A stretch of DNA of 64,000 nt from Diphasiastrum complanatum (taxonomy: Eukaryota > Streptophyta > Lycopodiopsida > Lycopodiales > Lycopodiaceae). Both the position numbers and the translations under genes were made by a program. The stretch's first letter is position 1. Each line of letters begins with the position of its first letter. This document shows, piece after piece, positions 55,545 to 64,000 of the stretch. The stretch spans positions 68,331,741 through 68,395,740 of the forward strand of contig CM055096.1 of NCBI GenBank assembly GCA_029204225.1, in the 5' to 3' direction. Below the pieces are notes generated by a model. That model had not been told where the DNA came from. It did no database searches and worked only from the letters and a program-made list of their open reading frames with translations.

Positions 55545-57560
55545 CATAGCACCTTTGAATACACAACATTTGGGGTGTATCTTGATACTCGTCTTTCATT
55601 GCAATCTTCTCGTCCTTCTCTTTCACCAATACTCAAATGCAAGATGCCTTTTTCACCCTTGACAGTGCAACATACAATTGTCCATGACTAAACACCGGAC
55701 GTGGTAAGTATAAGCCGACAACTTCCATGGTTTGTCCTTGAGCCTTGTTTATAGTCATTGCAAATGCAGCCCTTATGGGAAATTGCAACCTTTCAAAATC
55801 AAAAGGCATTCCGGAGTTTGTAGGCACCAATGGCACACGAGGAATAAGAACCCTATCACCAACATTTTTTCCACTAACAATTTCAGCCTCTATTATTTGT
55901 CGGCCCAACCTGCATATGATAAGTTGAGTTCCATTGCAAAGACCCTTCTGATATGCCAATGAGCGTAACAACATTACTATCATGCCAACCTTTAAATCCA
56001 ACACATGAGGTGGCAAACCACTGGGCTGCAACGTGTTAAAAAACTCAACAGGATAAACATCGACGTTTCGACTGTTGACAACACTATCTGCACTACAAAA
56101 AGTGTGCACATTACCCGAGAATTGTTCCATAACTCGTGCATTCACAACATCAACATCGTCATTCAATGCCGTTAATATTGCACGGCTTTTCCAAAAGTCA
56201 ATACTTCTATTATTACCTTTAATATCAAGAAATGTGAATGCAATTAAATCATCCAAATTTTCAATCCCTAGACACATATTCTCTGGTAAACATATGCTTT
56301 CTAAACCATGACGAATTACAATTTCCTCTTTACCATCTCCTACTCTCAACAAAAATTCAGCAAACTCTTTTTGCTCATTAACATTAGAACTTTCCAATCC
56401 CATAAACCTCATGTTTGTTGTCAAGTGATGAATCTCAGCATCCTTCCACAAATAGGAATATTTTAGGGAGGCCGATACAATTTGAGCACGACTGCCTCGC
56501 CTCACTACCGGTAAAACCTGTCGAAAGTCCTCACCAAGAATAACTGTTACCCCTCCAAAAAGAGCATCAGATGTTCGCAAATCACAAAGGGTTCTGTCAA
56601 CACTTTCCAATGCGTGTTTGTGCATCATTGGAGCCTCGTCCCACACTACAAGTCGACATGCCACCATGAGTTTGCCCAACTCAGATTGCTTTGATTTGTT
56701 ACAAGTAGATGTCTCGTGCAAGTCAGTGGGGGGAATTTTAAATCGAGAATGAGTAGTACGACCACCTTTCGTCAATAAAGCTGCTATCCCCGATGATGCC
56801 ACTGCAAATGTAATCCATCCTTTTGCATGAACCCAAGACAACATAACATTGTAGAGATACGTTTTGCTGGTCCCTCCAGGTCCATCAATAAAAAATAACC
56901 CACCTCCTCCTCTAGCAACACGCTCACAAACACGTTCAAAAATGTGCCGTTGATCAACATTTAGTCTCTCCACAACCGCTTCTACATCGTCTATACTCTC
57001 ATCCACAAACATCTTCTCACGAAACAGTGGAGATGTATCAAGATCATCTTCAAGAAGATCAAATCCACAGTTTGAAAGTGATTTTCCTGTAGCTTGCATA
57101 TGTCTTTCAACATCAAGGACACCCCTGTCAATAAAAAATTGACTTACTGCATGCGTTCCACTGTTTTCACCCACACGTTCATTCACAACGTAGTCTTCAA
57201 CCATATAATACTCCAAGCTTTTCCACAGATTGACGGGGTCCGCAGGTGCACATGTGAGAAGAATGGTAGCAAACATAAGTCGTAGTTGTGAGGGCATCCC
57301 CTATCTGGCAGCTTCTTGCAAGCAGTCATGCCATTCATTAACATCATTCAGAAGTAGTCTTCACCTATATGCCTCCCTAAACAATGGTTGAAGAACCCCA
57401 TCAACAGTACATAAATCCGCAAAGCTATTCGCTCCTTTAACCTGAGTTAATAAAACCCTCAAATAGAACCGTTCACCCTCCGAAGGATGCACAAAATACA
57501 TATGTCCAATTGCAAGAACGTTTTGGATGTATATTCATTAGCATACTAGCGAATATGGTC
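55545..57560 (-). pseudogene. Helitron Pif1-like helicase, C-terminal part, decayed
   Basis: The long open frame (55633-57297, 554 codons) is the helicase domain of a Helitron Rep/helicase protein. Walker A is GPGGTSKT (139-146; the Gly before Lys is Ser). Other motifs are VVWDEAPM, ILGEDFRQVLPV (usually GGDFRQ), TTNMRFMG, TINKAQGQT and HGQLYVALSRV. Upstream, in pieces, come IGHMYFVHPSEGERFYLRVL (about 57525-57460), TVDGVLQPLFREAYR-stop and WHDCLQEAAR-stop, then GMPSQLRLMFA. Downstream, after a stop at 55633, the family end TPNVVYSKVL is near 55560. The Rep nuclease domain is absent. Three or more stops and two altered motif residues make it inactive. It abuts copia C at about 57,585. Confidence 0.85.
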
Positions 57561-57584
57561 ATCATTGGGTAAATCCATAACAAT

Positions 57585-60500
57585 GAAGCTTTCGTAAATA
57601 TATCAGCAACTTGTAATATCGTAGAACAATGTACAATACTTATATCTTCAAATTGTAACTTTTCACGCACAAAGTGATATTTCACTTCAATATGTTTTTT
57701 CCTTGCGTGAAAGATAGGATTTTTAGCCAATTGTATTCCACTTTGACTATCACAGAAAATAACAGTAGGATTTACCTGCTTCATGCCAAACTCACATAAC
57801 AACTTACGTAGCCAAACAGCTTCCTGGGTAGCAGAACTCACTTTATATTCGGCTTCTGTAGAAGAAAGAGAAATAGTATCTTGCTTCTTGCTAGACCATG
57901 AAAAACAACCGCTACCAAAATTGAAGGCATAACCTGTTGTTGACTTTCTATCATCTATACTTCCTACCCAATCAACGTCAACATAACCTTGCAACTTAGG
58001 TAAAACACTTTGTCTTTTGTAGATTAGACCAAGGTTAGGTGTACCTTTCACATACCTCAAAATCCCTTTTGCAGCTTTCCAATGGTCCATAGTGGGTGAT
58101 GACATGAATTGGCTAATCAAACTTACAACATATCAGATATCAGGACGTGTAGTCGTAAGATATATCAAACTCCCAACTAGTTGATGAAATAGTGTAGCGT
58201 CAACATGTGCACTATCATCAATACGAGATAATTTCTTACCAGCTTCGCAAGGGGTGATGGAATGTTTGCACTCTATCATGTGAAATCTCTCCAATATCTC
58301 GTCCACATACTTGTTTTGACATAACCTGATATCACTGCTAGTTTGCCATACTTTGACACCCAAGCAATAGTGCATAAGATCTAAATCTGTCATCTCAAAC
58401 TGCTTGCATAAGTTGGCTTTGATAGAACGAGTGAGGTTCTCATCATTGCTTGTGATAATGATATCATCAACGTAAAGTACAATCAAGGCAATGTTGTCAT
58501 CATTTATAAGAGCATAAAGGTTTGGATCTGAATTTGTTCTTACAAACCCATGAGAAAAAAAGTAACTGTCAATGCATCCGTACCATGCGCGTGGCACTTG
58601 CTTAAGGCCATAAAGTGCTTTTTGTAGTTTACATACCTTCTATTCTTGCCCTTTTGCCATGAAGCCCTGCGGTTGGACCATGTAAACTTCTTCCTCTAAG
58701 TCACCATTCAAAAATGCAGACTTCACATCCATTTGATGGATCTTCCACCCAAAATGAGATGCTAAGACAATGATAAGACATAGCTTAGTCCACTTAGCCA
58801 CTGGAGCAAATGTCTCTTCATAGTCAATTCCTTTGCTTTGCTCATAACCCTTCACTACTAGGCATGCCTTATACTTTGCTATCGTGCCATCCACATGAAA
58901 CTTTGTTTTAAACACCCATTTGTTGTCAATGGGTTTCTTTCCAAGTGGTAGATCAACCAACTCCCATGTACCATGCATGTGGATGGATTCTATCTCCTCT
59001 TCCATTGCCCTTTGCCACTCTTTGTGATATTTTGCCTGATCAAAGATTGATGGCTCTCGACACTTCAAAATGTCATTCATTAGGGCATAGTTTACATGAT
59101 AACGATCAAGAGACATCCTTTCCCGCATTGATACTTCTCACTTCACCTTGTGTGCTAGATCTTGGTTGATTTAGCTTTGCGTCCTTCATGATCTTTTCAT
59201 ACCATTTTGGTATCTTAGATTCAGGTGATACACTATGTGGAGAGTATGTATCCCAAGGAGTGTCTAAGTAATGTCTCTTACTTCCAACCGGTTTCTCCTT
59301 TATTGCTCCTATTGGCAAGTACCTCCCCCTAGGCTCTTGAATAGGTGGTGTCCTTTCATACTCGCCTTCTCGACTCTCGTCTTCACGTGCATCATTTTGT
59401 GGAGCATCTTCTTCATCTTCTTCCTCCAAAATTGTGAGAAGTCTTTTGATGCTTTCACCACTTGCATGGTCTTCATCTTCATACCTATGCGTTTCATCAA
59501 AGATCACATCTTTGCTAATGTGAATCTTATTCATTATAGGATCAAAACACCTGTAAGCTTTCGTCCTTTCATCATAACTGACGAAGATACACTTGATTGC
59601 TTTAACATCAAGTTTCTTTCGCTCCTCCTTTGGCACATGTACATAGGCCTTACATCCAATGACACGAAACTTTCGATTTTTGGCTTTATTCCAGTAAATG
59701 CTTCTTCGAGAGTCACATTTGGAACCGCAACTGTGGGGCTCCTGTTTTGCAAGAACGTTGTCGCACTGCACGCTTTCGATCAAAGTGAATCGGTCAAGCC
59801 CATTTGCTTCATCATGGAGCGTGCACTCTCCGTAATAATCCTGTTTTTCCTTTCAGCTAACCATAACTATGCAGCATGTGTGACTGTGTGAATTGTCTTT
59901 TGATGCCGTGTTCTTTGTAAAAGTCCTCAAAATCATCAGATTTGTATTTGCCCCCTCTATCAGATCTTAGCACTTTGATGCATGCATCCAGTTGTCCTCT
60001 ACCAAAATCTTGAACTCCTTGAAGCGAGCAAAAGCGTTAGATTTCTTCTTCAAGAAATAAATCCATGTCCTCCTAGAGTAATCATCTATGAAAGTCATAA
60101 AATAATATGCTTTCCCCAACGACATGGTCTTCATTGGGCCGCACAGGTTGCTGTAAATGAGTTCCAACAGTTTCTTAGCTCTTGCAGCTCCACCTTTCTT
60201 GAATGTCTCCCTATGATGCTTTCCCATGACGCATCCTTCACATATTGCATGATGATCATCCTGCAATGTCGGTAACCCTATTACCATCTTCAGCTTCGCC
60301 ATCAATCTCAAGCTCCCATAGTTCAAATGACCAAGTCATCTGTGCCACAACTCAGATTGAGATGCTGTTGAGATAGCCAAACCATATTCGTCTGGTTTTG
60401 CAGCATCCAATTTATAAAGGCCACAGTTACTATCTCTATAACCCTTCGCCACCACTTTATGGTTGTGGTTCATATCCTTCATAAGGCATCCATCTTTGAC

Positions 60501-61437
60501 AAATTCAATCTTAAGATGTTGATTTGTCATTACACCAACAAAAAGCAAACTCTTTTTGAGTCCAGGAACATAAAGCACATTAGGGATGTTCTTGATTTTA
60601 CCATCAGGAAACTGCACAGGTACATTGTCCACACCCTGTATCTGGCATTCCTCTCCATTGGCTTGAGTGACCTTATCCCCATCATGGATTGGTGAGAATT
60701 TTTCAAACCAATCACGTTTCCCGGTCATATGCCTTGTGGCGCCTGAATCTATGAACCATCTGGCACCACCATCAACTTGGGATGCCAATGCCGATGAGAA
60801 GACACTTGTCTCGTAATCTTCTCCATCATCTTTGGCAATGTTTCCTTGTTGAGTCACTTTTCCCACCTTTATGTCCGCTTTCTACTTATAACACTCCCAC
60901 GCCCAATGACCCGGTTTTTGGCAATAGTAACATTTGACATTCTTCTTCTTTTTCCCTTTTGATGATGACTCTCCCTCGTCGTCATCATCCTTGGATTTCT
61001 TAGGAATCTTTCTCCATCCTTTCTGCTTGCCTTTAGCAAGCAAGGCTTGATCCTCCTGTGGGGTTTGCCTTGACTTCACCACTTTGTGATGCTGCTCTTC
61101 TTGCAACATAATTTTGTGGAAGTCTTCAAAAGTAGGCAACCTCTCCCTCAAAGCAATGCCACTCACAAACATCTGTAGCCCTTCCGAGACACCTCTCATT
61201 GTGGTATGCACCAATTCAACATCCCTGATTGGTTCTCCAATCGCCACAAGTTGATCTCTCAACTCCTTTATCCTGGTGAAGAAAAATCTCACTGATTCAC
61301 TTTCTTCCCTCCTTACTGCGTTCAATCTCGACTTCAAGAACATGGCCTGAGCTAGATTGCAAGTTTGAAATTGCATTCTAAGAGCTTCCCAAGATCCCCT
61401 AGCCGTCGTGGCATCACTTATATGAGTGATCACATGG
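57585..61437 (-). pseudogene. decayed copia element C (gag part to RNase H), no LTRs
   Basis: From 61437 down: rest of gag (DATTARGSWEALRMQF, RIKELRDQLVAIGEPIRD), zinc knuckle CYYCQKPGHWAWEC, TAG at 60882, protease WFIDSGATRHMTG, a stop in the integrase zinc site (WHR-stop-LGH), integrase RSDRGGKY, AERKNR out of frame, VIGCKAYVHVP, RT (FAPVAKWTKL, HQMDVKSAFLNG, YVDDIIIT) with stops at 58640 and 58133, RNase H (SLSSTEAEYKV, CDSQS, KKHIEVKYHFVRE), ending at ADIFTKA. RT and protease catalytic residues survive, but at least five stops or frame shifts break it. Neither LTR remains: one side is fused to copia B and the other to Helitron sequence. Confidence 0.85.
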
Positions 61438-63986
61438 TCTTTCGGAGGATCCACAAGCTCCCAAATATTGTTGGTGATCAATGCATCATACTCTTGCTTC
61501 ATGGCATCATACCACTCCTTGGTATTGAGTGCCTCTTGTACATTCTTTGGCTCTTCATGAGATACATAAAAAACATAATTAGTGGAATCAAGATCCACTT
61601 GTTTGCCTTTGTCAACATATGAGAGCCTCTTAGGCTCGGATCTATCTCTCATGGATCTTCTTGGTGAGAAAATCCGAGGAGAGTCTTCTTCAAATCTTGA
61701 CCCCATCACATCATGATTGTCTATAAAATCAATAATTGGTGATGCATCCATAGACTTCTTGATCTCGGCCTCTTCAAAAGATGAGTGTTGATCTTCATGA
61801 AAGACAACATCTCTACTTTCAATAACTTGAGAAGTTAGAGAGTATAAAGACTCTATAGGCCTTCTTGGTGGATGAGTATCCAACCATGATCCCTTTCCAT
61901 GCACTAGGATCTTCCTTCTTCCTTGTTTCCAAGGGAATATGGACAAAGCATATGCATCCAAAAACTCTAAGGTGATCAACCTTAGGCTTCTTCAAATATA
62001 GGATTTCATATGGTGACTTTCCTCCAAGAGCTATATGTGGGAGCACATTGCAAAGATAATCTGCACAATTATTGTCTTCTCCCCAAAAATCTCTGGGCAA
62101 AGATGCCTCAATTCTCATAGATTTTGCACATTCACATAGAGATCTATTCTTTCTCTCGGCCACTCCATTTTGAGATGGAGAGTAGACACAAGGTAACTCT
62201 CTTTTGATACCTTCAAGCTCACAAAAATCAGGAAATTTATTGGAGTTGTATTCACCACCTCCATCACTTCTAAGAGCTTTAATCTTCAATGAGAATTTCT
62301 TCTCTACATAAGCTTTGAAAATAAGGAAATGATTAAACACCATAGATTTAGAAGCAAGAAGATATATCTAAGTGAATCTTGTGAAATCATCAATGAAAGT
62401 AACAAAACAAGTGGCTCCTCCCTTGCTTGTAGTTGATGAGAAATGCACATCCGAGTGGATTAACTCCAAAGGATGCTTGCTTTCGATAGAAGATCTTGTA
62501 AATGGCTTTTTGTGAGATTTAGCAATAGCACAAGCCTCACAAGGCTTGATCTTCTTGGAGAATGACTTTGGCAAGCCAATAGCTTTGGCTTCTTGGATCA
62601 TAGAGAGCATGGACTTGTAGTTGGGATGTCCCAACCTCCTATGCCATAATTCCTCCATAGAGAGCTTGTTCACAAGAGCAACATTACAAGCATTCACATA
62701 CTCATTTGGATCTAGTTTATAGATGCCACCAAATCTAGATCCTAATGCAAGTATCTCATCATTCTTCTTGATAGTGCAAGTATCAACATTGAATTTTACA
62801 TCAAGGCCATTATCAAGCAATTGGCCAACACTCATAACATTCTTGGTAATCTTAGGTACATAAAGAAATTTAGAGAGAGAAAGAACTTTAGAGGATGCAA
62901 GCTTCAAGAGAATGTTCCCTATGCCTTCAATAGGACATTCAAAATCATTTGCAGTGTATATTGATTTCTTGACTCCATCATAAGGTGCAATAGAAGAGAA
63001 AGAGTCCTTGGAGCTACACATATGTGAAGAGGCTCCACTATCAATATACCATAGGCCGTCCTTCTTGAAAGGAGTAGATGAGAAACTAGAGACCATAAGA
63101 GATCCCTCTGCATCACTTGCAATAGTGTCTTCCTTCTCATTGGTGATGTTGGCTTGCTTGAGTTGATTCTTCTTCTTGAAGCAATTGAAGGCATAATGAC
63201 CTTTCTTGCCACAATAAAAGCACTTGATCTTCTTCTTCTTGAGCTTGGATGATGAAGAATTAGAGGAATCATCTTCCTCCTCATCTTTGTCTTTGGATTT
63301 GACTTTGTCCTTGCTTGAGGATTGTTGATGTTGGTTCTTGCTCCTCCCTTTGTGCTTATCCTTGGCAAAGAGAGCTTTGCCATCATTATGAGTGAGAGAA
63401 AGCTTGTCCATCCTCAAGATCTTGTACTCTTGTCTTGATTCTTCCGAAATTAGCACACTTTGGAGAGCCTCCAAACTTGGTAGCTCCTCCTTAATGGCAT
63501 AGGATTGGACAAGGTTATCAAATTCACTTCTCAAGCCATTGAGAATGACTTGAACTAGCTCATTTTGATTGATGGAATCACCAATACAAGCAAGTTCTCT
63601 ATGAATACCTTTTACTCTCAAAACATAACTAGATGCACTCTCATTACTCTTTTGGCTACTTTGAAAGATTTGATTCCTAAGAGTGAGAAGCCTAGAGGTA
63701 TTCTTAGCCTCATAGATAGTCTTGAGACAATCCCAAGCTTCTTTGGCTGTTGTACAAGTACCTATCTCCCTCAATATCTCATTGGAGACATTCATCTTAA
63801 TGTAGTGGAGAGCCAGTCTAGCTCTCTTTTTGTATTTTTGAACCTCTTGAAGAACTTGTGGTTCTTCTTCAAGGCCAAGAACTATGTCCATCACGTCTTG
63901 AAGGATCAAGATGGACTCCAAATTGAATAGTTTGAAGTGGACAATCTTTCACTTGGTTCCAACAAGGATGAACCCATTGAAGACAT
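61437..63986 (-). pseudogene. decayed copia element B (gag to start of RT), truncated
   Basis: Gag starts at ATG 63986 (MSSMGSSLLEPSERLSTSNY), with a small deletion and frame change near 63925. It continues through 62368-63921: zinc knuckle CFYCGKKGHYAFNC, protease WYIDSGASSHM, and integrase zinc site WHRRLGHPNY..CEAC. A Trp-to-stop change (TAG) lies at 62368-62370. The integrase core continues (LRSDGGGEYN, NGVAERKNRSL, VFGCICFVHIP). A one-base frame change near 61840 leads to ESRDVVFHED, YVDKGKQV and KEWYDAMKQEYDALITNNIWELVDPPKD, where it stops matching copia RT and becomes gag of element C in the same frame. Its 5' LTR would lie beyond the window. Confidence 0.85.
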
Positions 63987-64000
63987 TTGAAGTGAAGAAA

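Noticed and set aside
1-64000. CRISPR arrays, bacterial operons, rRNA genes and complete tRNA genes
   Set aside because: No spaced identical repeats, no operon-like gene packing and no full tRNA cloverleaf were seen; the window is eukaryotic nuclear DNA.
1-64000. Endogenous virus (for example pararetrovirus) sequences
   Set aside because: All reverse-transcriptase-type sequence has LTR-retrotransposon or LINE features; no movement-protein or coat-protein signature was seen.

Overview
The window looks like nuclear DNA of a land plant with a repeat-rich genome. It is AT-rich and has spliced genes with GT-AG introns. It holds one intact plant-specific Alfin-like PHD gene, Ty1/copia and Ty3/gypsy retrotransposons, a non-LTR retroelement, Helitron helicase sequence, a tRNA-derived SINE, MITE-like elements and long GA microsatellites. 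The sequence alone does not fix the species; a fern or gymnosperm-like genome would fit. Only two genes look like intact host genes: the five-exon Alfin-like gene (30462-33245, minus) and an uncharacterised single-exon gene with a C-terminal membrane segment (38136-38780, plus). Layout. 0.3-8 kb is a graveyard: a non-LTR reverse transcriptase 3' half, a copia scrap, an unrecognised gag-like or extra ORF, and two gypsy integrase pieces in opposite orientation. 8.1-24.1 kb is the most unusual part. It holds two diverged, inverted copies of one cassette. Each copy has (1) a spliced transposase-like gene, (2) an unrecognised gene pointing towards it, and (3) a histone H3-like gene transcribed divergently from gene 2. 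Copy A starts with the H3 tail MARTKQTAR and has an H3 alpha-N helix. Copy B has a whole histone fold with several centromeric-H3-like residues. Between gene 2 and the H3-like gene of copy B lies a compact two-way promoter with opposed TATA boxes, four CACGTG boxes and a repeated leader motif shared by both transcripts. Both copies now carry stops and frameshifts. 24.5-26.8 kb is a gypsy/copia mosaic with a MITE-like insert. 26.8-30.4 kb shows no gene. 30.4-33.6 kb is the Alfin-like gene and its promoter. 35.5-37.1 kb has a SINE, a GA tract, a minisatellite and a 194-bp tandem duplication. 44.66-45.32 kb is a small terminal-inverted-repeat element. 48.29-54.72 kb is a complete, very young copia element: 655-bp LTRs with one mismatch seen, a 5-bp target duplication, a tRNA primer site, a polypurine tract and an uninterrupted 1317-residue gag-pol frame. 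55.5-64 kb (minus) is a mosaic of Helitron helicase and two decayed copia elements, and two of its seams are copia-copia or copia-Helitron fusions. How parts relate. The Alfin-like protein belongs to a family that reads methylated histone H3 tails and probably acts in chromatin. The young copia carries everything needed for its own cycle. The 8-24 kb cassettes suggest a DNA transposon family that carries its own H3-like gene; this is inferred from the same three-gene order and orientation in both copies.
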